DNA of 64,000 bases from Lewinellaceae bacterium (GCA_016710765.1 JADJUJ010000012.1:181625-245624), one strand, 5' to 3'. Positions 27,916 through 36,706 are shown, counted from the first letter of the stretch. Notes: generated from the letters alone by a model not told the origin. Translations and numbers: made by a program.

Positions 27916-28606
27916 ATGTCGAAAAAAAACAAACTGCAAAAATTCGACGACATACGGTCGTTCCCCAATGTGTATGAGTGCTACGATATCAAACAGCCTG
28001 TGCTGAGTGGTATAAACATGGAGCAGGTTGATTTGTACGGGCTATGGGGCAAACAGCACTTTAAAAATGACAACCCCATCACTGTCGAACTCGCCTGCGG
28101 CGGCGGCGAGTACACCGGGGTTGGCCCGGCAATTCCCAGACCGCAACTTTATCGGTGTCGACATCAAGGGCAACCGCTTGTGGAAGGGCGCTGGCATTGC
28201 CCTCGAGGAGGGCCTGCACAACGCAGCTTTCCTTCGTACACGTATCGAAGTGATTGCACACTTTTTTGCCGCAGGCGAAATTTCCGAAATATGGATCACG
28301 TTTGCCGATCCCTTTCCAAAACCCAGTAAGGACAACCGAAGGCTTTCCTCGCCCTATTTCCACCAAATTTATCGGCAATTCCTGCAAAAAGGCGGCTTGG
28401 TACACGTCAAGCACGACGACCCCGGGTTCTACAAATTCACCCTCGACAGCATTGCTGCCGATCCACATTGCCAATTGCGCTACCACAACGACGACATCTA
28501 CGCCACGCCCCTGCTTTTCCCGGAACTGGCGCTCAAAACCAAATACGAATTGATGCACCTTGAGGCTGGTAAAAAAATAAAATACGTGCAGTACACCATT
28601 TCCTGA
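27916..28606 (+). CDS. trmB: tRNA (guanine-N7-)-methyltransferase TrmB (frameshifted)
   Basis: TrmB methylates G46 in the variable loop of tRNA using S-adenosylmethionine. The joined product of about 229 residues shows VELACGGGEYTGLARQFPDR (SAM-binding motif I), FIGVDIKGNRLWKGA, the signature EIWITFADPFPKPSKDNRRL, and SPYFHQIYRQFLQKGG with VKHDDPGFY. One G too many in the run 28117-28120 splits the gene into two frames; removing it restores TGLARQFP. The start ATG at 27916 has good family sequence from MSKKNKLQKFDDI. The stop TGA at 28604-28606 overlaps an ATG by one base. Confidence 0.9.
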
Positions 28607-28650
28607 TGAAGGACAATTTTTCCAAACAGGCCAATGCCTACGCCCGGTGT
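28606..28650 (+). pseudogene. Possible remnant of a SAM-dependent methyltransferase start
   Basis: Overlapping the trmB stop (TGATG) is a frame that opens MKDNFSKQANAYAR. This resembles the first residues of class I methyltransferases that commonly begin MKDNFS...YA.YRP. After the first 14-15 codons the similarity stops and the sequence becomes A-rich and Lys-rich. The remaining open frame runs to 28869 but crosses the start of the sigma factor gene. It may be a truncated gene whose body was deleted. This rests on memory of the family only. Confidence 0.3.
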
Positions 28651-28787
28651 GGAAAAAAAACAGTTGCGCTCAGGCCCTTCCCCAAAAAAAATAAAAAAAA
28701 ATCTCCAGCCGGGAACTTTCCGCAAAAGCCTGTCGTTTTTACTACTTATACCAACTTCCTGAATTGTTCAGGGCAAAAACAATTACC

Positions 28788-29447
28788 ATGGCTACCTTTA
28801 CGATCATGGCCAACGAAACGACAGCGATGCGACACAAACGTGTTTTCGAGCGGGAACTATACCCGCTGATGCACGCAGTGTACAATTTTGCAGTTCGTTT
28901 GACCAATGATGCCACGCGTGCGGAGGACATCGTTCAGGAAACCTATATGAAGGCCTGGCGCGCCATCGGCAATTACCAGGAAGGCACCAATGCCAAAGCC
29001 TGGCTGTTCCGCATCTGCCAGAATGCCTTTATCAACGACTATCGGTCCAAATCACGGAAAGGCAGCCAGGTTGACTATGAAGAAATCCGCGTTTTCCACA
29101 GCAGTGACGACGATCGTTCTACCCGCTATGACCACCTTCATTCCAGCGCCAGTGAGCTGGGTATGGGTGATGAAATCATGACCGCCCTGAACGCGCTGAA
29201 CCCGGACTACCGTGTGGTGGTGCTGCTGGACCTGGAGGATTTTACCTACAAGGAAATTGCCGCCATCCTCAACGTCAAACTGAATACCGTACGCACCCGC
29301 TTGCACAGGGCACGACTAGAACTTGCAAAAAACCTCCAGGGTTACGCCAAGCAACAAGGCTTTGGTGTCAGTGATGCAACGCCTGCACAGGATGTGCCCT
29401 TTCAACAAGATGTCGACGTCGACAATACCATTGCTATGAAAGCCTAA
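28788..29447 (+). CDS. ECF-type RNA polymerase sigma factor
   Basis: The product of about 219 residues has region sigma2 (LYPLMHAVYNFAVRLTNDATRAEDIVQETYMKAWRAI, where DIVQET and the WR pair contact the -10 DNA), a linker region, and sigma4 with helix-turn-helix FTYKEIAAILNVKLNTVRTRLHRAR. It belongs to the sigma-70 family, extracytoplasmic function group. It is slightly longer than typical because of N-terminal and C-terminal extensions of about 15 and 35 residues. The start at 28788 (MATFTIMANETT) is preferred; 28806 is also possible. A terminator follows immediately, and the small gene at 29528 might encode its regulator. Confidence 0.9.
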   Translation: MATFTIMANETTAMRHKRVFERELYPLMHAVYNFAVRLTNDATRAEDIVQETYMKAWRAIGNYQEGTNAKAWLFRICQNAFINDYRSKSRKGSQVDYEEIRVFHSSDDDRSTRYDHLHSSASELGMGDEIMTALNALNPDYRVVVLLDLEDFTYKEIAAILNVKLNTVRTRLHRARLELAKNLQGYAKQQGFGVSDATPAQDVPFQQDVDVDNTIAMKA

Positions 29448-29450
29448 ACT

Positions 29451-29491
29451 ACAGGGTTTATCCGGATGACTTCGGGTGACCCTGTTTTTTT
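29451..29491 (+). terminator. Rho-independent terminator after the ECF sigma gene
   Basis: ACAGGGT pairs with ACCCTGT around an inner CCG/CGG hairpin and is followed by TTTTTTT. Confidence 0.8.
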
Positions 29492-29527
29492 ATACATTTT
29501 ACAAAAACGGTACTTATCACCAGTCAC

Positions 29528-29977
29528 ATGTTTCATCAGGAGGGCAACACCTCTACCAACATTCCAATCATGATTCAAACACAGGGTATTATCAGCAGCT
29601 TTGTTGCGCCACATTATTCCGTGCGCAATGCTGGCTGTTGCACGAAGGTGAATCGGTGGAATTCGGACGGCTTTTATCCTTCTGATGGCACCACGACGCA
29701 ACCATTTTGCACGATGAAACTGAACAAGCAAACCAAAACCGTTGCAAGAAGCAGCAATGCACTCGGTTTAAGCATGCCCCCCGGTAATTCCCCATTGCCC
29801 AATCAAGACAAGTTTCCCAGCCCCCCACCCCAACAACCTCTCCCCCCCAGCAGCGCTGATGCGCTGGACAGCCCGGAGCAACTCCAGATACGGGCCTTTC
29901 TTCAAAGCAATTTGCCGCATTTCAAAGCCTCCAACACCCTGCTAGAGCGCATACGGCACAATATTGCAGAGGACTAG
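29528..29977 (+). CDS. Hypothetical protein downstream of the sigma factor
   Basis: The 149-residue product is not recognised. It has a Pro/Ser-rich middle (residues about 85-110, SPPPQQPLPPSS) and a C-terminal helix FLQSNLPHFKASNTLLERIRHNIAED. Short proteins with a similar C-terminal amphipathic helix often follow ECF sigma genes in Bacteroidota and act as putative anti-sigma partners, but the zinc-finger expected in the N-terminal part is not seen here. The start is uncertain; ATGs at 29528, 29570 and 29714 are all in frame, and only the last part looks protein-like. There may be a frame break in the N-terminal region. Confidence 0.4.
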   Translation: MFHQEGNTSTNIPIMIQTQGIISSFVAPHYSVRNAGCCTKVNRWNSDGFYPSDGTTTQPFCTMKLNKQTKTVARSSNALGLSMPPGNSPLPNQDKFPSPPPQQPLPPSSADALDSPEQLQIRAFLQSNLPHFKASNTLLERIRHNIAED

Positions 29978-30248
29978 TTTCTTTGTTTTCTTTTCTTGCT
30001 TATACTATTGGTCACCCTATGTGCTGCGGTTACCATTTGATTGTTTTGGTTTGCGCAACCTTTTTGGCACCACCACTATTCACTGAGGTGCCGGGACTGC
30101 CCTACACCTAAACTTTTGCCTACGGCTTAGCCCTGGGGTAAGATATTGTTGGACACTGCTTATCAGGGGGGAGTAAAACACCCCTGGAAGTGCCTGCAAA
30201 TTAATTTATACTTCATATTGGCTTAACACCCCCTCAAGATACCCGGCA
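29978..30248. other. Intergenic region before the lpxH-like gene
   Basis: No gene was seen between the hypothetical protein and the promoter-like box at 30249. A weak dyad exists around CCCTGGGG / CCCCTGG at about 30129-30198. Confidence 0.4.
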
Positions 30249-30256
30249 TACCTTTG
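30249..30256 (+). promoter_or_regulatory. Possible -7 box for the small ORF and lpxH-like gene
   Basis: TACCTTTG fits TAnnTTTG and would start a transcript at about 30263, just before ATG 30275. A clear -33 element was not found. Confidence 0.4.
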
Positions 30257-30274
30257 TTGCATCAAGATTTCAAG

Positions 30275-30535
30275 ATGCCAATTGACCCGCGCCCATACTT
30301 TTTATTCCGTTCGCTTCACGGTCGTGCCCTACGACCTACCCATCTCCTACCTATCCTTGCTTCAGGAACGCATGTGGCGCGGGATTTTTTTTCACTTGAA
30401 AAAACAAACCTCGGGACATGTGTCGGTCCGCGGTCGCCATGGCCACGCATCTTGTTTTGGATGCTTGCTTCTGCACTTTCGCTGATCTTGCTGATCGACT
30501 TTTTTCAGCAACTACTCATCCAATCCTACCGCTGA
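30275..30535 (+). CDS. Possible small membrane protein, probably frameshifted
   Basis: The ATG at 30275 follows the promoter-like box. In the first frame it opens MPIDPRP; the neighbouring frame from about 30290 reads a more protein-like stretch, AHTFYSVRFTVVPYDLPIS then YLSLLQERMWRGIFFHLKK; and the end in the first frame is a transmembrane helix, ILFWMLASALSLILLIDFF. Two single-base indels would join these parts into one protein of about 85 residues. It ends three bases before the lpxH-like start and may be co-transcribed. No family is recognised. Confidence 0.3.
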   Translation: MPIDPRPYFLFRSLHGRALRPTHLLPILASGTHVARDFFSLEKTNLGTCVGPRSPWPRILFWMLASALSLILLIDFFQQLLIQSYR

Positions 30536-30538
30536 TTT

Positions 30539-31396
30539 ATGAAAAGGAAACCGGAAATCGTCATCATATCCGACACACACCTGGGCACCTACGGCTGCCA
30601 TGCCAAAGAATTGCTGCTCTACCTGAAAAGTATTGAGCCCAAAACCCTTGTTTTGAATGGCGACATTATCGACATGTGGAACTTTAAGAAAAGTTATTTC
30701 CCCAAGGACCACCTGGAGGTGTTGCGCCGCATCCTGAAAATGGCCGTCAACGGCACAAAAGTGTACTACCTCAGCGGCAATCACGATGATTTGTTGCGCA
30801 AATTCGGAGAGATGTCGCTCGGCTTCATACAAGTCAGAAACAAACTGGTCTTTCAGGTGCATGGCAAAACACACTGGGTGTTTCATGGCGACGTTTTCGA
30901 TGCCAGCATTCAACGGGCGCGCTGGATAGCCCAGCTGGGTGGCAAAGGTTACGACCTGCTTATTCGCATCAACCGGATCATTAATGTTACGCGCAGACTG
31001 CTGGGCCTCGCACCCGTATCATTTGCTGCCAAAGTAAAAAAGGGGGTAAAGGGTGCCGTGCGGTATATCAGTGATTTCGAAGACACTGCCATACAACTCG
31101 CCGCGCAGCAAGGCTATGATTATGTGGTTTGCGGCCATATCCACCGCCCGCAAATGCGCACGGTGGAAGTTGGTGACCGTACCGTACAATACCTCAACAG
31201 CGGCGACTGGGTAGAACACCTCACCGCGCTGGAATACGAAAACACCGCCTGGCGGCTGTATCAATACGACGAATCAGATTACAGCATCATCAATCCGCGA
31301 TTGCAGGTACCCGAAGAAAAGTCGGATTACTATACCTTAAAACATGAAGAGGTTGTTCCGGAAAATTCCGGAATAGCAGCCTTCGAAGCCCTTTAA
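30539..31396 (+). CDS. UDP-2,3-diacylglucosamine diphosphatase-like metallophosphoesterase
   Basis: The 285-residue product is a calcineurin-like phosphoesterase with all metal-binding blocks in order: ISDTHLG (residues about 10-16), NGDIIDMW, SGNHDD, FHGDVFD and CGHIHRPQ. The arrangement and length fit the LpxH/LpxH2-type enzymes that cleave UDP-2,3-diacylglucosamine in lipid A synthesis, though related phosphatases cannot be excluded. The ATG at 30539 gives the family N-terminus MKRKPEIVIISDTHLG. No signal peptide is present, so it acts at the cytoplasmic side of the membrane. Confidence 0.88.
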   Translation: MKRKPEIVIISDTHLGTYGCHAKELLLYLKSIEPKTLVLNGDIIDMWNFKKSYFPKDHLEVLRRILKMAVNGTKVYYLSGNHDDLLRKFGEMSLGFIQVRNKLVFQVHGKTHWVFHGDVFDASIQRARWIAQLGGKGYDLLIRINRIINVTRRLLGLAPVSFAAKVKKGVKGAVRYISDFEDTAIQLAAQQGYDYVVCGHIHRPQMRTVEVGDRTVQYLNSGDWVEHLTALEYENTAWRLYQYDESDYSIINPRLQVPEEKSDYYTLKHEEVVPENSGIAAFEAL

Positions 31397-31531
31397 TTTT
31401 TTTGACGCCGGGGTGGACAGGTTAGTTATTGCGCTCCGGCAGATTTGCATCATAGCATCGGACCCATACTTTTTTTGTTCCCGGTCCGGCATGTACCATA
31501 AATTGCAGCATACGTACGGTTAATTGAAGGG

Positions 31532-31566
31532 TCTCCTTTTCCGCTTGGAAAGGAGGCTTTTTCATT
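31532..31566 (+). terminator. Rho-independent terminator
   Basis: CTCCTTTTCC pairs with GGAAAGGAG (one bulged T) and is followed by CTTTTTC, about 140 bases after the lpxH-like gene. Confidence 0.75.
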
Positions 31567-31647
31567 TTACGCACTTTATTTTTTACAATTAGATGTTGGC
31601 TTTGGAACAAATTATCCTCACTTTTGTCGCCTATCCACCACCTCATT

Positions 31648-32769
31648 ATGGAACCTACCGTATTGCCAGACAGCCAAACCGACAGCGAAGGCCGCAAAAT
31701 CCTGGATTCCATGCGCCTTTCCCGCATCATCCTCCCGGTTACCCTGGGCTTAGGAGCCGTGGGATTCCTTTTTTACAAGCAGTTCGATATTGAGCAGTTT
31801 CGCAAAATCGACTGGACAGGGCGGGCGTTTCTTTGGATAGGGTTGGCTTTTTTGTTGCTGCTTGCCCGGCATTTTTTCATTGCACTGCGCTTGCGCGCCA
31901 TCACGCGCAAGGTTTTTTCCTGGAAGAAATACCTGGAACTTATTGTGCTGTGGGAGTTCAGCGCTGCCCTTACCCCAACCAGTAAAGGCGGCCCCTTGGT
32001 GATGATGTTTGTACTGACGCAGGAAAGATTGGCCGCAGGCCGTACCGCAGCAGCCGTTTTTTATGCAATGGTATGCGATTCTGGTTTTTTTGTGCTTACC
32101 CTGCCCATTCTGATGGCCTTTTATGGCCCAAGCATGTTGTACCCGGGGATGTCCAGTTTTTCTGATGTCCGGCTGGCCAGCGGCACTTTCTTTGTAACCT
32201 ATGGTATCATGGCCGCTTATTGGCTGGTGCTGGTATTCTTCTTGTTTTTCCAGCCACAGGTAGCCAGCAAGGGCTTACATTGGCTCGCGACGCGGCGTAT
32301 CCTTAAACGCTGGTCGGCCAAAATAGATCGGCTGGGCAGGGAATTTACCCTCGCCGCCACTGAAATCCGGGAGCAAAACTGGCGCTATCACCTCAGCATT
32401 ATCGGTGCTACCATTGCGGTTTGGACCAGCAAGTTTATCATGATCAATTGCCTGATCATTGCCATCGTGCCCAGCACACCGGTCGATGGCGGCACGCAGG
32501 CGTTTATTTATGCGCGCATGGTCTCCATGTTCATCATCATGGCCTTCAGCCCAACACCCGGTGGTGCTGGTATTGCAGAAGTGGCTATGGTAGGGTTCAT
32601 CAGCGACTATGTACCCAAGGGCATCGGCCTTATCGTGGCATTGTTGTGGCGCGGCATGGCCTATTACGGTTATCTCCTGGTAGGCGCCTTTGTGGTCCCC
32701 AACTGGATTACCCACAAGATAGCAGAGGCGCGTGCACGGGAATTGATTGCCAAGGAAGAGCAGCCCTAG
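31648..32769 (+). CDS. Lysylphosphatidylglycerol synthase-type membrane protein (UPF0104)
   Basis: The 373-residue product has about eight transmembrane segments and the family features of UPF0104/AglD-like flippase domains: WEFSAALTPTSKGGPLVMMFVL, and the later FSPTPGGAGIAEVAMVG, where PTPGG.G is diagnostic. The soluble lysyl-transferase domain of MprF is absent, as in most Bacteroidota homologues. The substrate is unknown; lipid transfer across the membrane is inferred from the family. I chose ATG 31648 (MEPTVLPDSQTD); an upstream frame from 31624 adds eight residues. Confidence 0.9.
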   Translation: MEPTVLPDSQTDSEGRKILDSMRLSRIILPVTLGLGAVGFLFYKQFDIEQFRKIDWTGRAFLWIGLAFLLLLARHFFIALRLRAITRKVFSWKKYLELIVLWEFSAALTPTSKGGPLVMMFVLTQERLAAGRTAAAVFYAMVCDSGFFVLTLPILMAFYGPSMLYPGMSSFSDVRLASGTFFVTYGIMAAYWLVLVFFLFFQPQVASKGLHWLATRRILKRWSAKIDRLGREFTLAATEIREQNWRYHLSIIGATIAVWTSKFIMINCLIIAIVPSTPVDGGTQAFIYARMVSMFIIMAFSPTPGGAGIAEVAMVGFISDYVPKGIGLIVALLWRGMAYYGYLLVGAFVVPNWITHKIAEARARELIAKEEQP

Positions 32770-32783
32770 TGGTCTTTAGCCGT

Positions 32784-33560
32784 TCAAATGCCTGGGGAAT
32801 GTTGCAACCATTGCGACAAATTTTCGTGGTACGCATCGAAATTGCGCAGGTTGGTATGGCTTCCCTCCGGAATGGTCACAAACCGGTCGCCGGGCTTTAA
32901 GTATTCCGCAAGTTTCTGGGCAGAAGCAAAGGGCACCACGCGGTCGCGTTTACCATGAAAAATCAAAATGGGTAGGGTGCTTTGCCGTACATGCCGATCG
33001 TTGGGGAAGTGAAAAGCCGGTTTGAAGGGCACATCCAAACGGTTCAGGTAACTGGCAAAAAGGCCGCGAATATTGTCGAACGGCGTTTCCAAAACAAGGG
33101 TCTTCGCGCGAACATGGGCCCCCAGGTAGCTGGCCATGGCAGCGCCAAGAGAGCGCCCATACAACACAATACGGTCGGCAGGGTATTGTTCCCTAAGCCA
33201 ATCGTACACCAGCCTGGCATCTTCATAACACACGCGCTCCGAGGGTTGACCGGTGCTCTTGCCATAACTGCGGTAATCGGGCGCTACAAAATCAAAACCC
33301 AGCCGGGTAAAATCTTCCTGAAACTGCCCCCAGCGCTGTAAATTATCCCGGTTACCATGAAAGTAAAGTACTACTCCCCTGCCCGATTCCTGCTGCTGTG
33401 GGAAAAACAAGGCATTCAACCGCGCCCCATCGGGCGTATCAAAGAATAATTCTTCAAATTTTGTATCAAAACGATACTGGTAATCCTCCGGCAGGGTGGT
33501 TGGCCGAAAAATTAGTCGCTTTTGCACATAAGCCGAAAGTGGTCCGCTCAGTTCCAGCAT
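32784..33560 (-). CDS. Alpha/beta hydrolase
   Basis: The 258-residue product is a serine hydrolase of the BEM46/YfhR type. It has the oxyanion segment VVLYFHGNRDNLQRWG (about 63-78), DYRSYGKSTG, the nucleophile elbow YGRSLGA with Ser137, and later the Asp in GKRDRVVPF and His in EGSHTNL of the catalytic triad. The substrate is unknown. Its ATG directly follows the MazG stop codon, so the two are co-transcribed with the radical SAM gene upstream. No signal peptide is evident. Confidence 0.92.
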   Translation of the reverse strand: MLELSGPLSAYVQKRLIFRPTTLPEDYQYRFDTKFEELFFDTPDGARLNALFFPQQQESGRGVVLYFHGNRDNLQRWGQFQEDFTRLGFDFVAPDYRSYGKSTGQPSERVCYEDARLVYDWLREQYPADRIVLYGRSLGAAMASYLGAHVRAKTLVLETPFDNIRGLFASYLNRLDVPFKPAFHFPNDRHVRQSTLPILIFHGKRDRVVPFASAQKLAEYLKPGDRFVTIPEGSHTNLRNFDAYHENLSQWLQHSPGI

Positions 33561-33905
33561 TTAAGGCGCTTTCAGTTTAGGGTTGGCAGCATGACGTTCT
33601 GCGTCGCGCTGTGTTTTTTTTACAAGGTTGCGTTCCAGCGCCGCCGTGAGGTCGACGCCGGTTTGATTGGCCAAACACATCAGAATCCAAAGTACATCAG
33701 CCATTTCATCCGACAAATCTTCCTTGGCGCGCTCCGCCTGCTCCGGTTGTTTGAACGACTGCTCGCCGTACAACCGTGCCATCAACCTGGCAACCTCCCC
33801 CACCTCTTCCATTAATATAGCGGTGTTGGTCAGTTCGCTGTAATACCGCACCCCCACGGTGCGTATCCAGTTGTCAACGGTTTGTTGTGCTTCCTGAATG
33901 GTCAT
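33561..33905 (-). CDS. MazG-like nucleotide pyrophosphohydrolase
   Basis: The 114-residue product is an all-helical NTP pyrophosphohydrolase of the MazG-like type. It shows the metal-binding pattern ILMEEVGEVARLMARL and, later, EDLSDEMADVLWILMCLAN (EXXE and EXXD motifs). Members hydrolyse abnormal or excess nucleoside triphosphates. The ATG at 33905 (MTIQEAQQTVDNWIRT) is the normal start for this family; the open frame runs further upstream without similarity. It begins 35 bases after the radical SAM gene and ends exactly before the hydrolase. Confidence 0.92.
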   Translation of the reverse strand: MTIQEAQQTVDNWIRTVGVRYYSELTNTAILMEEVGEVARLMARLYGEQSFKQPEQAERAKEDLSDEMADVLWILMCLANQTGVDLTAALERNLVKKTQRDAERHAANPKLKAP

Positions 33906-33940
33906 AATAACATGGCAGTTAGCCGGCTGGGTGATTGGCT

Positions 33941-34963
33941 TCAGGACCAAACGGTACACCCTTCCGAACAATTGGTACAAATATCGATGTTGTGTCTTCC
34001 TTTAAACAGTTGCATGCGAAAATCCCGATAAGCAGGACTTTTCCAAATGGTTGCAAAACGCTCGTTTTGCAGGTTGCCCATGTTGTGTCGGGCATCTTTA
34101 TCAAAACAACAGGGCACCACCTGGCCATCCCAGGTAATGACAGCAGCATGCCAGAGTTTCCAGCAATGCCGGCTGAGCACATGTTTGGGCGACCAGCTGC
34201 CATCCTTGTTTTGCCGATAGCGGGCGTAGCGCGACAGGGTGGGGATGAGCGGGTTGCCCTGCGCGTAGTCGTACACCTGCGCCGTTTTAAACTTAAGCTC
34301 ATCCACGCCGATATCTGCAGCAAGTTGACGAACGGCCTCGAGTTCGTGCTCATTGGGCCGCACCACCAGCATTTGAAAAATGACGTAGGGCGTGGTACTG
34401 TTCATCTGTTTTTTCCATTTCACCAGGGTGCGCGCGCCCTCCAGCACCTTTTTCAGATTGCCACCGATGCGGTACTGCTCGTATACGTCCTGTGTGGCGC
34501 CATCAATGGAAATAATGATGCGATCCAGACCACTTGCAACGGTTCGGCGCGCATTGTCGTCGTCGAGGAAATGTCCGTTGGTACTGGTAATGGTGTACAG
34601 CCCTTTTTGTACGGCATAGGAAACCATATCCAGAAAGGCCGGATTGATATAGGGCTCGCCCTGAAAATAAAAGATGAGGTATTGCAGCCGCTGGTACATT
34701 TCGTCGATCACCGAGCGGAAGAAGTCGGCTTTCAGGTTGCCCGTAGGACGCGTAAACGCCCGGAGCCCGGAGGGGCATTCGGGGCAACGCAGGTTGCATG
34801 CGGTGGTAGGCTCAATGCTCAGCGTGATGGGCTGTCCCCACTGCACTGGCCTCCCGGAGAAGCGGCTGATGTAGTACGAACCCAGGACCAATACAGCATT
34901 CCAGATCCGTCTGCTGCGTATCTTGGTAATGAAGTTCCAGGTATCGTTCAGTTTAGCTTTCAT
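33941..34963 (-). CDS. Radical SAM/SPASM domain protein
   Basis: The 340-residue product has the radical SAM cluster motif CNLRCPEC (Cys56, Cys60, Cys63) after SIEPTTA, the glycine-rich and Glu elements YFQGEPYINP and STNGHFL, and a C-terminal SPASM-type region with VVPCCFDKDARHNMGN and ICTNCSEGC that binds a further Fe-S cluster. SPASM enzymes commonly modify peptides or act on sugars; no substrate peptide gene is seen beside it, so its role is unknown. It heads an operon with MazG and the hydrolase. Confidence 0.92.
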   Translation of the reverse strand: MKAKLNDTWNFITKIRSRRIWNAVLVLGSYYISRFSGRPVQWGQPITLSIEPTTACNLRCPECPSGLRAFTRPTGNLKADFFRSVIDEMYQRLQYLIFYFQGEPYINPAFLDMVSYAVQKGLYTITSTNGHFLDDDNARRTVASGLDRIIISIDGATQDVYEQYRIGGNLKKVLEGARTLVKWKKQMNSTTPYVIFQMLVVRPNEHELEAVRQLAADIGVDELKFKTAQVYDYAQGNPLIPTLSRYARYRQNKDGSWSPKHVLSRHCWKLWHAAVITWDGQVVPCCFDKDARHNMGNLQNERFATIWKSPAYRDFRMQLFKGRHNIDICTNCSEGCTVWS

Positions 34964-35006
34964 AAGGAGCAGCCCAAAGATCGGCTATAAAACGCAAAGG
35001 GTTGTG

Positions 35007-35014
35007 TATCTTTG
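35007..35014 (+). promoter_or_regulatory. -7 box for the gene at 35036
   Basis: TATCTTTG fits TAnnTTTG and would start transcription about 15 bases before the ATG at 35036. The -33 element is weak. Confidence 0.45.
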
Positions 35015-35035
35015 TAGTATAAAACGCGACATAAC

Positions 35036-35548
35036 ATGGAACAAACAACCCAATCGGAAGTTCTTCCACCTAAAGAACGAAAAAACAAGCGTGAGGGTTT
35101 GTTGCTGATTTTGGTGGCGCTGTTTGGCATTGGTGGCATAGCGGTACTCCAGTTCACCAAGAAAACACCCGTTCAGCGAAGCGACGAGCGTTCGCTAGTG
35201 CAGGCACCCGGCAACAATGCCAATCTGGCCGACCCAGCCACGGCAGCGCCCCTTCAAAAAATTCCGGGTAATTTGATCCGGGTAAACGAACAGCCAGAGG
35301 CTGGGCGGCCGTTCCGCTTTAATCTCGCCAACTTTTCCCAGGGGGCAGTGTACGAACTTGAAACGGGAGATGGACATCGAAAAAAGTTTGTCAATGGCAT
35401 TCTGGAACATACTTACGCCCGGCCAGGCCCCTATGTCGTCACCCTACACGCCCAATACGATGGTCAGGAAGTGGTCCTGCAATCGGTCACCAAGCAGGTT
35501 GCGCAGGCTGTTGAAAAACCAGCAGTAGCCCCAGCGGTTGACTTTTAG
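35036..35548 (+). CDS. Membrane-anchored protein with PKD-like domain
   Basis: The 170-residue product has a charged N-terminus (KERKNKREG), one transmembrane helix (LLLILVALFGIGGIAVLQF, about residues 22-40), a flexible linker and a beta-rich domain resembling a single PKD/immunoglobulin fold (RPFRFNLANFSQGAVYELETG ... GILEHTYARPGPYVVTLHA). The last part, HTYARPGPYVVTL, is the usual PKD strand pattern. It should be anchored in the inner membrane with the domain outside the cytoplasm. Its function is unknown. It is read away from the radical SAM operon. Confidence 0.75.
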   Translation: MEQTTQSEVLPPKERKNKREGLLLILVALFGIGGIAVLQFTKKTPVQRSDERSLVQAPGNNANLADPATAAPLQKIPGNLIRVNEQPEAGRPFRFNLANFSQGAVYELETGDGHRKKFVNGILEHTYARPGPYVVTLHAQYDGQEVVLQSVTKQVAQAVEKPAVAPAVDF

Positions 35549-35565
35549 CGGTAAATCTGCGCAGT

Positions 35566-35599
35566 TTTGCCAAATTTGCCAATAAAATATTTAGTTTTG
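35566..35599 (+). promoter_or_regulatory. Promoter for the ATP-grasp gene
   Basis: TTTG (35566-35569) and TAGTTTTG (35592-35599) fit the Bacteroidota consensus, with a spacing of 22 bases, somewhat longer than usual. Confidence 0.4.
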
Positions 35600-35657
35600 T
35601 CGCATCCCATTCCTTTCAAAAATCAATCGCCTATCCTCTCATAATAAAGAACGAAAA

Positions 35658-36671
35658 ATGAAGAAAATTGGAATCCTGCACGGTAAGGAGAATTCCTTCC
35701 CCGACGCATTTGTTGCGCGCGTTAATTCAAAAAATGTCAAAGGAGTTGTAGCGGAAGGAGCACTGGTAGAGGAATTGATGCAAGGCGAACCAACGTCCTA
35801 TGCAGTCATGATCGACCGCATCAGCCAGGATGTCCCCTTTTACCGGGCTTACCTCAAAAATGCAGCGCTGAATGGCACAGCCGTGATCAACAATCCTTTT
35901 TGGTGGAGTGCCGATGAAAAGTTTTTCAACAACTGCCTTTCTACAAAGATTGGGGTACCGGTACCAAAGACCGTTTTATTGCCCACCAAACAAATGCCAC
36001 CCGATACGAGCGAACAGAGTTTTCGCAACCTGAAATACCCTCTGGAGTGGGAGAAAATGATCGAATACCTGGGCGGCTTCCCGCTTTTCATGAAGCCTCA
36101 TGCTGGTGGCGGCTGGAAAAACGTGTACAAAATTCACAACTTCGACGAATTTTTTGCAGCCTACAATGAGACCAATACCCTGGTCATGATGCTGCAGGAA
36201 GCCATCGAATTTGATTCCTATTTCCGCTGTTACTGCCTCGGCGGCAAATACGTACGGATCATGGACTATGAACCGCGCAACCCGCACCACCTGCGCTATG
36301 TGGCCAACCACAATGTATCAAATAGCCAGCGCGAACTGATGACGGGCCTGGTGTTAAAAATATGTCATGCGCTCGGCTACGACTTTAACACAGTGGAGTT
36401 TGCCACCCGCAATGGCGTCCCTTATGCCATCGACTTCTGTAACCCCGCACCGGATGCGGATCTCAATTCCGTAGGCGAAGAAAATTTCGAATGGGTAGTG
36501 GAAAATGCGGCCAACATGGCTATTGAAAAAGCCCTTGCACACAAGGACGGCGCGGATAACCTTACCTGGGGAACCTACATCAGCGGGGCTACTGCTGGCC
36601 GGATTCCAATGGCTGAAAAGGCCGAACCAGCAAAAAAAGCAGCAGGCAAGGCTTCGAAAAGCAAAAAGTAA
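35658..36671 (+). CDS. ATP-grasp domain protein
   Basis: The 337-residue product has the fold of RimK-like ATP-grasp ligases: a small N-terminal domain (MKKIGILHGKENSFPDAFV), an ATP-binding part with GGFPLFMKPHAGGGWKNVY and a LQEAIEFDSYFRCYCLGG segment, and a C-terminal metal site in TVEFATRNGVPYAIDFCNPAPD. ATP-grasp enzymes join a carboxylate to an amine or thiol; the substrates here are unknown. A Lys/Ala-rich tail (AEPAKKAAGKASKSKK) is added at the C-terminus. It has its own promoter and terminator. Confidence 0.85.
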   Translation: MKKIGILHGKENSFPDAFVARVNSKNVKGVVAEGALVEELMQGEPTSYAVMIDRISQDVPFYRAYLKNAALNGTAVINNPFWWSADEKFFNNCLSTKIGVPVPKTVLLPTKQMPPDTSEQSFRNLKYPLEWEKMIEYLGGFPLFMKPHAGGGWKNVYKIHNFDEFFAAYNETNTLVMMLQEAIEFDSYFRCYCLGGKYVRIMDYEPRNPHHLRYVANHNVSNSQRELMTGLVLKICHALGYDFNTVEFATRNGVPYAIDFCNPAPDADLNSVGEENFEWVVENAANMAIEKALAHKDGADNLTWGTYISGATAGRIPMAEKAEPAKKAAGKASKSKK

Positions 36672-36706
36672 GAAAATACATTTTTTCTAAAGCACTAATA
36701 TACAGG

